Assembly (NCBI GenBank): GCA_026214975.1
Contig: CM047810.1
Coordinates: 33,295,255-33,359,254, forward strand
Reading direction: 5' to 3'
Length of the DNA stretch: 64,000 bases
DNA from: Gentiana macrophylla
Taxonomy: Eukaryota; Streptophyta; Magnoliopsida; Gentianales; Gentianaceae
The notes under the pieces were generated by a model, which saw nothing but the letters and a program-made list of their open reading frames with translations, did not search any database and had not been told where the DNA came from. Position 1 is the stretch's first letter; every line of letters begins with the position of its first letter. Shown here in pieces: positions 10,547 through 21,700 of the stretch. The translations under genes and the position numbers were made by a program.

Positions 10547-11285
10547 GGATTTTCAGGTATATAGATGGCTCTATTCCGCCACCAACACCAAGCACCACCA
10601 CTGCCGATGGTTTCAAATATACCAACCCTGAGTATGAATCTTGGAAAAAGCAAGATAATATGATTTTGAGTACGATTACATCTTCGTTTTCTGATGATGT
10701 CTTGATGCAAGTCTACCACACAACCACCTCCTCTACCAAATGGTCGGCTATAAACACATGTTTTGCATCTCAGAGTCATGTAAAACTCGCCCAATTTTGC
10801 TCGAATCTAGCCTCTACATGCAAAGGCATGCTTTCATCTATTGAATACTATGTTCGCATCAAACAACTCACCGATGAGTTGGCTATGGCAGACCATCCCC
10901 TCTCCATATGCGACATAATTGCTTACCTTTTGGCCGGATTAGGACCTGAATTTGAATCTTTGGTTGCCATGGCAGAAATCACCTTGGAGGAAGTCTATGC
11001 GCTGCTTTTAACGATGGATTCACGACTCTAAAACCTTGCTTTGACCCCAACTCATTTGCTAACTGTGAACTCAGCTCTTATTGTTTCCAACATTGATGTG
11101 TCGTCCCAACAATCAACTCCTTATCGTGGAAGAAGCAATCAGTTGTTTCGAGGATGGGGGCATAACTCCAATTCACGTGGCCATGGCGATTCCCGGTCCC
11201 CATCTCCAACCGGCTCTCCTCTTCTGACCTGCCAGATTTGTGACAAAATGGGCCATAATTCTCAAATTTGTTGGCATCGATTTGA
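10547..11285 (+). pseudogene. copia gag with CCHC zinc knuckle
   Basis: YIDGSIPPPTPS, then YESWKKQDNMILSTI, SSFSDDVLMQVY and TTTSSTKWSAIN give the UBN2 gag core. QLTDELAMADHPLS and LGPEFESLV follow in the same frame up to a TAA at 11029. The knuckle CQICDKMGHNSQICWHRF lies at about 11229-11282 in another frame. The first part of gag lies before the solo LTR (about 8780-8915). The product would be the retroelement nucleocapsid. The frame breaks make it non-functional. Confidence 0.75.
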
Positions 11286-12540
11286 AGAACATTATAAGCC
11301 TACTCCGAACCCTCTGCCCCCTCATGCGTTCACGACTTATGTTCCTCATCCGACCACATCTTTGATTCTCGACACCGGTGCAACCACTATCCTACCAATG
11401 ACTTCAACAATTTATACATTTCTACCGAGCCTTATCACGGTCCAGACAAAGTACACATCGGTGATGGTTTAGGATTGGCTATCTCTCATTACGGTTTCAC
11501 TGTTTTTTCCACACCCATTCACACCTATAATCTCTATAATAATCTCGCTGCTCTTACTACCAATTTATTATTTGTCCGACAATTTGCATTTGATTATTCC
11601 GTGTATTTTGAGTTTCACGATTCATACTTTCTTGTGAAGGATTACTTAGGAAAGGTCCATCATAGAGGATTTGTCAAAGATGAACTTTATCACTTTTCAT
11701 CATCATTCAACCAGTTCATACTTAATGCTCTTGCTGGTAGTCGATCTTCTCTAGTAACATGGCATCAACGTCTAGGTCACAGCTCTCATGTGCGCTTGCG
11801 TCATGCCCTAAAACATTTATCTATTTTTGTTTCCAATAATAATCATGTTTGTGTTGCATGTCAGTTGGCTAAAAGCCATCATCAAACATTACTTATTTCT
11901 GAATTTACTTCATGTCAACCCTTAGATTTAATTTATTCTAATGTGTGGGGCCCATGTGTTGGTGTTTCTATTCATGATTCTCGCTATTATGTTAGATTTC
12001 TTGATGATCACACTATATTTCTTTGGATGTACCTCCTACGTAATAAGTCTGATGTTAAACATATCGTTACATTTTCAAAGTCTCATTGAATAGCTATTTA
12101 ACATCAAGATAAAAGTCATTCAAATAGAATGGGAGGAATATCGACATCTCACTCAATTCTTCTCTACAATCGGCATCCACCACCATCGTTCATGTCCACA
12201 CACGGACAAGTTGGTGCCATTGAACGTCATCATTGTCAAATTGTTGAGGTCTACCTTGCCCTCTTAGCTCAATATAACCTCCTTCTTCCTTATTAGGAAT
12301 ACGCCTTTCTCGCCGATGTTTATCTGTTCAATTGCTTACCTATATGTATCCTCAATTTCAAATCCCTTTACGAATTGGTTCATAAGCATTATACTGACTA
12401 CTCTTTCCTCTGTGTCTTCAGATGTGCCTGCTGGCCCCATCTCCATATGTAAACAACCAAAAAACCGACTTCCGGTCCAAAACTTACATATTCCTTTGCT
12501 ATAGAACTTCACACCACAGCTACAAATGCCTTAACATGTC
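11286..12540 (+). pseudogene. copia protease and integrase remnants
   Basis: The protease motif LILDTGATT is at about 11360. GAG-pre-integrase follows in the frame 11475-12089: WHQRLGHSSHVRL with CVACQLAKSHH. The integrase core begins as PLDLIYSNVWGP and YYVRFLDDHTIFLWMY. After 12090 only scattered pieces of integrase remain, in changing frames. The catalytic triad cannot be completed. Confidence 0.7.
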
Positions 12541-12644
12541 CTCTGGTTGAATATATATCTCCTGACATGTCGTTTTTTATGAATCTATATTTTCTTATCA
12601 ATCTCTCACCTTCCCTCCTATCCCTCATATATTTTTGTTCATCT

Positions 12645-13495
12645 GCAATCTTCTATTAGTCATCCTGTATTTTTACCCCCACCTACACCCCTGCTCCTCA
12701 GCCATATGAGACATTATTTCCTCCTCTCCAGCCGCCCTTCACTGATGAGTCTAATTCTCCTTCACCTTCCTCTACATGGTTACACACTTCAAAACCAATA
12801 CTCTTAAGCCGATCCAACTCCTGGACTTTATTCGCTACCCCTTTCCCAAAGCACTCTTGGAATTTATTCGCTACCCCTTTCCAAAAGAACTCTTTGCCTC
12901 TTCCAACACCTCTGAACCAACCTCTTATGTCGAAGCATCTAAACATCAGGTTTGTCATGATGCAATGATACAAGGGATCTTGTTCCGTCTACTCATCACA
13001 TGAATTATATTGGTCTTAAGTAGGTCTTTTGGGTTCAACGCCATGCTGATGGTCAAGTCGAACGTTATAAAGCATGTTTAATTGCTAAGCGTTACCATCA
13101 GCCGACGGCATTGATTTCCATAACACTTTCACCTTTTCGTTGTTAAGCCCCCATTATTGTATGCCTATTATTTTCTCTTGTTGTTTCACGTCACTAGTCC
13201 ATTCAATAGGTGGCATGGATGGATTTAGAGGCATGCTCGGGTGGGCGCAACCCACCCGAGTTTTATTTTTGATACATCAAAAACGTTATATGATTCAATC
13301 CAACATAATTAGTCATCTTAATCCAGCCCATTCTATCATAAAAATATAGTCCATTAGCCCACCCAACCACCAATTCCTGGTTCCATCCCTAATAGGTGGA
13401 TGTTCAAAATAATTTCTTACATAGTCATTTAACTAAGATGTTTATATGCAGTAGCCCACAGTTTTTATTCATCCTGATTATCCACATCATGTGTT
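12645..13495 (+). repeat. 851-bp tandem duplication, first unit
   Basis: It is nearly identical to 13496-14343 with a constant offset of 851. The unit holds decayed copia RT sequence (remains of the RYHQADGIDFHNTFSPVVK region near 13090) plus a 177-bp MITE at 13214-13390. The open frames seen in both copies and on both strands are by-products of the duplication. Confidence 0.9.
13214..13390. mobile_element. 177-bp MITE, Mutator-like (first copy)
   Basis: It has 9-bp TSDs, AATAGGTGG at 13205-13213 and 13391-13399. The ends are weakly inverted: left GGATGGATTTAG, right (reversed) GGATGGAACCAG. A 9-bp duplication suggests Mutator-type insertion. The internal CGGGTGGG...CCCACCCG is a short palindrome. 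Confidence 0.7.
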
Positions 13496-14343
13496 GCAAT
13501 CTTCTATTAGTCATCCTGTATTTTTACCCCCACTTACACCCCTGCTCCTCAGCCATATGAGACATTATTTCCTCCTCTCCAGCCGCCCTTCACTGATGAG
13601 TCTAATTCTCCTTCACCTTCCTCTACATGGTTACACACTTCAAAACCAATACTCTTAAGCCGATCCAACTCCTGGACTTTATTCGCTACCCTTTTCCCAA
13701 AGCACTCTTGGAATTTATTCGCTACCCCATTCCAAAAGAACTCTTTGCCTCTTCCAACACCTCTGAACCAACCTCTTATGTCGAAGCATCTAAACATCAG
13801 GTTTGTCATGATGCAATGATACAAGGGATCTTGTTCCGTCTACTCATCACATGAATTATATTGGTCTTAAGTAGGTCTTTTGGGTTCAACGCCATGCTGA
13901 TGGTCAAGTCGAACGTTATAAAGCATGTTTAATTGCTAAGCGTTACCATCAGGCTGACGGCATTGATTTCCATAACACTTTCAGCCCTGTTGTTAAGCCC
14001 ATTATTGTATGCCTATTATTTTCTCTTGTTGTTTCACGTCACTAGTCCATTCAATAGGTGGCATGGATGGATTTAGAGGCATGCTCGGGTGGGCGCAACC
14101 CACCCGAGTTTTATTTTTGATACATCAAAAACGTTATATGATTCAATCCAACATAATTAGTCATCTTAATCCAGCCCATTCTACCATAAAAATATAGTCC
14201 ATTAGCCCACCCAACCACCAATTCCTGGTTCCATCCCTAATAGGTGGATGTTCAAAATAATTTCTTACATAGTCATTTAACTAAGATGTTTATGTGCAGT
14301 AGCCCACAGTTTTTATTCATCCTGATTATCCACATCATGTGTG
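13496..14343 (+). repeat. 851-bp tandem duplication, second unit
   Basis: This is the second copy of the segment at 12645. It differs by scattered substitutions and small indels, for example around 13985-14010 where it keeps the better RT reading (NTFSPVVKPI). It also contains the MITE and both TSDs. Confidence 0.9.
14062..14238. mobile_element. 177-bp MITE (second copy)
   Basis: This is the same element as at 13214, with AATAGGTGG at 14053-14061 and 14239-14247. Since it lies inside the duplicated unit, it was copied by the tandem duplication and did not insert twice. Confidence 0.7.
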
Positions 14344-15110
14344 TATCTTACTTAGTGCAAGTATATTCACTAACTACTTCAGAAGGCCGGTATGGAAAAA
14401 TCTAAACCTTGTCACATCTTTATGGAAACTAATACTGGGTTACAGCAGGTCGGTAGTCCACCTTTCTTTGATCTGACTCTTTATCGTACTATTGTTAGTG
14501 GGCTTCAGTACATTTAGTTCACACACTTTAACATTTTAGTTTTTGTCCACTCTGTTAGCAAATTTATGCACTCGCCTACTTAGGATCATTGGACCGCTGT
14601 TAAGCGGATTTTATGCTATCTCAAACACACTATCTCTGAGGGCCTCTTCATTTCCTCTTCATCATCTTTATCCCTCCAGGCGTATACTGATGCCAATTGG
14701 GTTGTTGATCCCGATACTCATCGCTCTATTGATGCCTATTGTATTTTCTTTGGTTCTAACATCATCACTTGGCGCGCTAAACAACATTTGTCTGTCTCTA
14801 AATGCCTATTGTATAAGGCCCTCTCCAATACAGCCGCTAAATTACAATTGATATGCAGTCTCCTTCATGAAATGTCTATTGCCTTGCCTTCCCCTCCTAC
14901 TCTTTGGTGTGATAACATTGTTTTCCATGCATGTACGAAACACATTAAGATCGACTTCCATCACATTTAAGAACTTGTTGCTTCCAAACGCCTCACTATT
15001 GCATTCATCTCTTCTTAAGATGAACTGGCGGACCTACTCACTAAACCACTTGGAAATCCACAATGTACCTCACTCAATGAAAATCTCCATGTCTATTCCA
15101 TTCTCATAGA
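14344..15110 (+). pseudogene. copia RT end and RNase H remnant
   Basis: Pieces of the copia C-terminus are readable in shifting frames. The best is near 14810-14970: [28 protein letters not shown], then HIKIDFHHI after a lost segment (the usual form has FHARTKHIEIDYHF). The RNase H catalytic set cannot be completed. Confidence 0.7.
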
Positions 15111-15122
15111 ATTGCGGAGGCG

Positions 15123-15261
15123 TGCTAAGAATATTCTAGAAGGACAAGAAATATTTGTGTAATCATTACATTTATTAATATTATATTGTAATTGCACTAT
15201 ATACATACCATTAATGTAATCATATTAAGTCAACGAAAATCAAGCATTATTCACTTCAACA
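15123..15261 (+). repeat. 3' LTR of copia element
   Basis: TGCTAAGAATATTC to CACTTCAACA, 139 bp, preceded by the polypurine tract GCGGAGGCG (15114-15122) and followed by the GGTTC duplication. Confidence 0.85.
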
Positions 15262-15615
15262 GGTTCAAGTCTCTTTTGAAACAAATGAAGGGTATGTGAG
15301 TGTTAACTGCAATTTCGTCTTTGTAAAAAAATCCTTCATTGCCAAGTGATGTTGGAAAATATTTAATCATAAGTAGTACTCCTCCGTCCCGAAATATAAA
15401 TCATTTTGGGGCATTACCTGAATTGCACCATGCCCTCATGCTATGTAGTAGCATGCGTTGTAGCATTGACTATTTGGTATTATGTGTTAGAAACATGAAA
15501 CAAGAACATAAATAACGGATAATGAAGCAAGAACATAAATATGTTAGGTGTGTAAGTAATGAAACTAAACAAGTATGTGCAAGATGGTCTATTGTAGCTA
15601 ATACGGCATGTTTTC
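15262..15615. other. intergenic; possible truncated Stowaway end
   Basis: No gene is seen. CTCCTCCGTCCCGAAATATAA at about 15379 resembles the end of a Stowaway-type MITE, but no matching right end was found. Confidence 0.4.
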
Positions 15616-15935
15616 AGGGGCATCCCTGGGCATGAGCCAACAAGCCATGGCCCAGCCCCCTCGCTTAATAATGACATTTTTAGGGTCCCTTTAATATCTT
15701 TGTAGTGTATTTTAGATATATTTTTATTTTATTTAAATTAAAAAAATTAATAAGACACAAATCAATACATATATTTAATAAAAAAAAAGTTTAACCAGTT
15801 TATATATTCTCTCCTACACATCTTTACATAGTATAGCCCAAAATAACCGCTATAGTATAATTTGTTACACTGTCCAGTGCCCTAAAACAAAATTTTGGCT
15901 TAGGGCCCCGATTACACAGGGACAGGGACGCTCAT
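15616..15935. mobile_element. 320-bp MITE with 10-bp TSD
   Basis: GCATGTTTTC occurs at 15606-15615 and again at 15936-15945. The termini are imperfect inverted repeats: AGGGGCATCCCTG on the left and ATGAGCGTCCCTG (reversed right end) agree at 10 of 13 positions. The interior is very AT-rich with no coding frame. The TSD length points to a Mutator-like origin. Confidence 0.65.
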
Positions 15936-16700
15936 GCATGTTTTCTATGTATGGTTCAAGTTATGCTTTTAAGTAGTTTTTCTTATGTTTCAAGTCTATG
16001 CTTATAATCTTTTTTGTAAACTAATTAGATTCATGTCATGTCTCCCGACGTTTGACAAAGATGAATCTCTCTTTTTGATCTTATACTCCTTATTAAGCTT
16101 ATGCATAAGCTTACTTCTTTATTTGGAATAAAAAAATATGCAGGTTCGGGAAGGTTATGATGAGCTTGTAGAGCAAGCATAGCAATGAAGTCATGTAGTT
16201 CTTTATGTTTAGTAGTTCATTTTTAGTAGTTGTCAACCTTGAATAAAGCATGAGTGCCAAGTAGTTATAGTAGACTTTTCCAGTCAAGTTGAGTTGTAAT
16301 GAATAATAGCACTTGTTTCAGTTACATATGAATCTAGTTATGACAACATCAATATTCTTGTTGATGGTGTTTTGTGGAAAACTCTGAGAGTCTATTTCCC
16401 GAGTCTTTGCATGTTTCTTTTATTCTGTGTCTTTATTACTCTAGTATGAGGTTTACAGTTTTAACTAAAAGTCACGTGCCAAACAATTCCATTTTTGAAT
16501 AATAACCAGGTATCTAAGATGAGGTGTTACGGAATGAACATAGTAAACTATCAATTAACGAATACATGTGTCTGTCTTTTTGAATTTTAATGTGATATCC
16601 CACATTGCGAATGTGGGAAAAGCATTATCTTCTTATAAGTGTGAGACATAAATGTCTTGTCAACTCGGGTTAGGCTTTTTAGACCAAGTGAGGACGACGG
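15936..16700. other. intergenic
   Basis: No open frame with protein character. TGATATCCCACATTGCGAATGTGGGA at about 16591-16616 is a short palindromic block of the kind seen at the ends of small LTR (TRIM) elements. No second copy was found here. Confidence 0.4.
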
Positions 16701-17840
16701 CAGGGGCCGGGCGACGGGGGGAGGGGGGCGATAATTCTAAAGATTTTTTGCAATCAAAAAAATATATAGTAGTGTGCTTTATATAAAAACACTATTATAC
16801 AAACACGACTATACATGTTTGCTTTATATGGTAAAGGTTCTTTAGAACAAAATATTATAACCTTTCTTTTATTCATCCGTTTATATTAGTAGCGATATGG
16901 CTTCAGCCCGTTTCAAAGACAGAAGGGACCTCATCTACTACTAAATCATACCTTTCAGACGTTGCCACCGCTCAATCCACCTATGCAGATAGATGGTATT
17001 CTGGATACGGAAACTATGTCTCACTCGCAAGTTTACAAATCAAGTAATCGACGAACCGTAGGAATATCAGTAGTAGTTGAAGAGGCAGAGAAGACGAAGA
17101 AATGGTGCTCTATATAATATGGCCAGATATCAGTGAAAGGGGTCTAATTCAGCATTATGCCCGTATTGATCATAACATCAACGAATTACATTACCAGTAC
17201 CATACTTCCTAACAACGAGAGCAGAATCATGAGTGTTAGGATGTAAAACCAAAGATTTGCAGGTACAACAGACATATACATCGCATGATCCGAATACATT
17301 AACTCATATAGTTCTATTAATAAATATTTATAACACTACAAACAATGTTTTTGAAGGAACCCAATACTCCGAAACCTATTCATATATTTGTAAATGTATC
17401 TCTTTGATAAAAAATTTATGTCAAAAATCGGATTATTACCGTTGATTGGAGCGAATATAAATTTTAGAGGGGGGCGAAAAAAATACATAACATATACTCC
17501 CTCCGTTTTCTTTATATATCGCAGAGAGAAGAATCACACAGATTAAGAAAGTAATTAATATGTGTATTGGAAATGTATTTTTTTTATTGGAGATGTAAAT
17601 ATTTTGTTGGTAAATGAGTTTTTAGTATTGAAATTGTGTTTTTTTATTGGAGTTGTAAATATTTTGTTGGTAAAGGATGAAAAATAATAAATGGTGCATT
17701 AGAAATGTAAAATGACAGATAAATAAAAAAATAGCAAATTCTGAAATGTACACAGATAAAAAAACGGAGATAGTATATAGCAGTGTATTTTCCAGATCCG
17801 GGGGGCGAGTGCCCCTCTCTTTGAGGTGGATCCGCCCCTG
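16701..17840. mobile_element. non-autonomous hAT element
   Basis: The ends CAGGGGCCGG and (reversed) CAGGGGCGGA form a hAT-like terminal inverted repeat. The flanking 8-mers are GACGACGG (16693-16700) and GACGACAG (17841-17848), 7 of 8 identical. It is 1140 bp with no transposase. It contains the Stowaway-like MITE at 17497. Confidence 0.65.
17497..17773. mobile_element. Stowaway-like MITE nested in hAT
   Basis: The left end is CTCCCTCCGTTTTC and the reversed right end is CTATCTCCGTTTTT. Both flanks are TA, the duplicated target of Tc1/mariner-type elements. It is 277 bp, and an internal ATTGGAG(A/T)TGTAAATATTTTG unit is repeated about 60 bp apart. Confidence 0.75.
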
Positions 17841-18778
17841 GACGACAGTCTAAACAGTTGACCGGATCTTTTATGACTCATTTAACGCTACCAGACCCGG
17901 GACCCAGGATTTGGAGGCATCACATTGAATTTCTTATTTATGATGTGAAGTTCATATCATTTTTTTGTACGTTAATAAATCTAATACTATATAAACTTAT
18001 CTCCCTTTTTTTACGTTAAATTATACTCCATTAATGTATTTTGTTCGATATATTGGGCTTCCCCGCTTAGTCAGCTTTCGAGTCCTTTCTTATGTCAGCT
18101 CTCTTTAATGTAAAAATCACACTCAATTTACCGGTGCTTTCACAATTTTGATTTCTTCATTTTATATAATTAACGGTTAACAGCTTTTGAGAAATCTTCA
18201 GTATTTTGGGGAAGTTCTTCTATGTTGAATCCATTTGAGGAGTAACATATATGAATGATTCTGGACCACACGGTTTCAACTTAGAATCAAACTGTGTGGT
18301 CCAGAATCATCCACATGTATTTACGGTGTAAATAGAGTGACTAGGAAAGAATCACCCAGTTTCTTGCACTACCTTTTGTTAGAGCACCTCTATATTTTTT
18401 TTATTTTTTTCTTGAATTATTTGCGCCACAATGATTATATCGTTGCACCACACATATCATATACCACGTAGAATCAATATTTTGAAAGTCAGACGTGAAG
18501 CAAAAAACCTGACTTTTCAAAAGTCAATTATCACAATGAAGTTAGTTTTGACTCATACACGACCATAATCGACGTTTTGAAAGTTGATACTAATGTGATG
18601 TACAAATAATATGGTGTATGATATATTTGTTGTGTCGTAATATATGCTCCCTAATTTTTTTATTACGAGCACCCCAAAATATATATATTAGAGAAACTAG
18701 CGCCCTGAACTTTGAATTTATATTCTCTTACATAGTACATTTACATCGTGTGTGAAACGTTATAAATTAAAGTTTATA
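17841..18778. other. intergenic, contains a hairpin
   Basis: No gene is seen. It holds the inverted repeat at 18255-18310 and several AT-rich stretches. It ends at the A that precedes the Helitron TC terminus. Confidence 0.5.
18255..18310. repeat. 22-bp-stem inverted repeat
   Basis: Arms of 22 bp (ATGATTCTGGACCACACGGT and its complement) are separated by 12 bases. There is a single G:U-compatible mismatch. It could be a foldback-MITE remnant or a hairpin RNA source. Nothing else supports a microRNA gene. Confidence 0.7.
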
Positions 18779-21700
18779 TCTTTATATATAATAAAGGAGC
18801 AGTGGGCGCTTTTCATGGAGCTTTTTTAGTCTTCGCTGGCGTGGGCTACGATTGATCGCCATTTCTTTTTTTTTTTTTTTAACTTAGATTTTTTTTTAAT
18901 CACATTTTTTTAAATAGATCAACATGTATACATTCTCATCTTATTTCCTCTCCGATATGTTTGTGTGTCCGAACGACGTCACCCGATATTTTAGTGTGTC
19001 TGAACAACGTCCTCCGATATTGTACTGTGTCCGAACGACGTCCTCCGAATTAGATCCTCTGAACAAAGACACCCTCCGTGTGTTCGAACGATGTCCTTCT
19101 ATCTGAATGAGGATGTACGTGGTGTGTCCGAAAGAAGCCTAGCGCAATGCCGAGCTCGCCTTGTAAACATGTCCGGACGGCCTCATCAACCACGTCCCCC
19201 CACATATAGGCTTATTAAGCTAGAACCCAAATGGCAGAGAGACATAGGATTTACGAGGAGGAGAGTTTTTCTCTCGAACGAGCCTCCGATTTTTTGTGTG
19301 TCGAACGACCTCCGATATGTTTGCCTACAATGTTTGTGTGTACGATATGTTTCCGAACGATTTGTTTATTTTTCCGAACGATATGTGTCTATGATAACCG
19401 AAAGACATCCTCCGAACGACCCTCCGATTTTTTGCGTGTCCGGACGACCTCCGATATGTTTGTCTACGATATGTTTGTGTGTGTATGATATGTTTCGAAC
19501 GATATGTTTATGTTTCCGAACGATATATTTGTGTGTCTACGATATGTTTCGAACAAGGTAACATATGTTTGTTCACGATATGTTTCGACCGACCTCCTCC
19601 GACCCTCCATCCGACTCAATATGAGCCCAATAAATCGGAAAAGAAGGCCAAGGACGTGCCCGAAAGAAGCCCAGCGCAATGCCCAGCTCGCCTTGAAAAC
19701 ATGTCCGGACGGCATCATCAACCACCTCCGTATGTCCAACGATGTCTTCCGATCCGAACGAAGATGTCCTCCGATCCGAACGAGAACGTCATCCGTGTGT
19801 GCGAACGATGTCCTCCGATCCAAACGAAGACGTCCTCCGCCTGCAATCCGAACGAGGACGTCCTCCGTGTGTCCGAACGATCGTTGTCCTCCGATGCGAA
19901 CGAGGACGTCCTCCGTGTGTCCGAAAGAGGCCGTCCTCCGATCCGAACGCCGTCCTCCGATCCGAACGAAGACATCCTCCGATCTCCAAACGATGACGTC
20001 CTCCGTGTGTCCGAGCGATGTCCTCCGATCCCGAACTAGGACGTCTTCCGTGTGTCCGAACGATGTCCTCCGATCGACGTCCTCCGTGTGTCAGAATGAT
20101 CGACGTCCTCCGATGCGAACGAGGACGTCCTCCGTGTGTCCAAACGATACCGACGTCCACCGATCCGAACAAGGACGTCCTCAGTGTCCTGCGATCCGAA
20201 CGAGGATGTCCTCCGTGGGTCCGAACGATCGATGTCCTCCGATGCGAACAAGGACGTTCTCCGTGTGTCCGAAAGAGGCTGTCCTCCGATCCGAACGCTG
20301 TCCTCCGATCTCCGAACGAGGACGTCCTCCGTGTGTCCGAACGACGTCCTCCCATCCGATCGACGTCCTCAGATCCGAACGAGAACGTCCTCCGTGTGTC
20401 CGAACGATCGATGTCCTCCGATCCGAATGAGCCCGTCCTCCGATCCGATCGACGTCCGCCGATCCGAACGAGGACGTCCTCCGCTTGTCCGAACGATCGA
20501 TGTCCTCCGATGCGAACGAGGACGTTCCTCCGTGTGTCCGAACGTCCACCGATCCGAAAAAGGACGTCCTCCGATCCGAACCAGGACGTCCTCCGTGTGT
20601 CCAACGATGTCTTCCGATCCGAACGAGCACGTCCTCCACCTACGATCCGAACGAGGACGTCCTCCGTGTGTCCGAACGATCGTTGTCCTCCGATGCGAAC
20701 GAGGACGTTCTCCGTGTATCCGAAAGAGGCCGTCCTCCGATCCGAACGAAGACATCCTCCGGCCTCCGAATTAGGACGTCCTCCGTGTGTCCGAGAGATG
20801 TCCTCCGATCCCGAACGGACATCCTCCGTGTGTCCGAACGTGCTCCGTGTGTCCGAACGATGTCCTCCGATCGACGTCCTCCGTGTGTCCCAACGACGTC
20901 CTCCGATCCGAACGACGAAGTCCTCCGTGTGTCCAAACCATGTCCTCCGATCTGAACAAGGACGACCTCCGTGTGTCCGAACGATATCGATGTCCTCCGA
21001 TCCGAACGAGACGAGGACGTCCTCCGTGGGTCCGAACGATCGATGTCCTCCGATGCGAACGAGGACATTCTCCGTGTGTCCGAAAGAGGCCGTCCTCCGA
21101 TCCAAACGCTGTCCTCCGATCCGAACGAGGACGTCCTCCGTGTGTCCGAACGATGTACTCCGATCCGAACGAGGCCGTCGTCCGTGTGTCCGAACGATGT
21201 CCTCCGATCGATGTCCTCCGTGTGTCCCAACGACGTCCTCCGATCCGAACGAGCCCGTCCTCCGTGTGTCCGAACGATGTCCTCCGATCCGAACTAGGAC
21301 GTCTTCCGATCCGATCGACGTCCTCCGTGTGTCCCAACGATGTCCTCCGATCCGAACGAGGACGTCCTCCGTGTGTCCGAACGTCTTCCGATCCGAATGA
21401 GCCCGTCCTCCGTGTGTCCGAACGATGTCCTCCGATCCGAACGAGGACGTCTTCCGATCCGATCGACGTCCTCCTTGTGTCCCAACGACGTCCTCCATGT
21501 GTCCGAACGATGTCCTCCGATCCGAACGACGTCCTCCGACTCAATATGAACCCGATGAATTGGAACCCCCCCTATATGCTTATTGAGCGATAACCCAACT
21601 TGCAAAGACTGCTAGGCATGAGGATTTTTACGAGGCTTTTTTTTTTACCTTTTTTTTTTTTTTTTTTTTCCGGAAATCAAATATATATATCATACCATAT

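Larger units (their letters stand above)
8478..15261 (+). mobile_element. Ty1/copia retrotransposon, decayed, with insertions
   Basis: Short LTRs (8478-8621 and 15123-15261) bound gag, CCHC knuckle, protease, integrase, RT and RNase H remains in the copia order. The TSD is GGTTC at 8473-8477 and 15262-15266. The reading frame is broken many times. A solo LTR sits in gag (8921-10541), and an 851-bp internal tandem duplication lies in the RT part. Confidence 0.85.

Noticed and set aside
12698..13003. Overlapping open frames on both strands, present twice (again at 13549-13854)
   Set aside because: They are copies made by the 851-bp duplication of decayed copia sequence. The duplicate conservation reflects recent copying, not selection.
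19789..21498. A 569-codon minus-strand open frame, and the overlapping plus-strand frames, as a repeat-protein gene
   Set aside because: The array is built of 22-bp stop-free units, so open frames arise in several phases and on both strands. No non-repetitive domain or promoter accompanies them.
18955..21545. Short regular repeats as a CRISPR array
   Set aside because: Monomers are directly adjacent, with no unique spacers, and the DNA is a plant nuclear sequence without cas genes.
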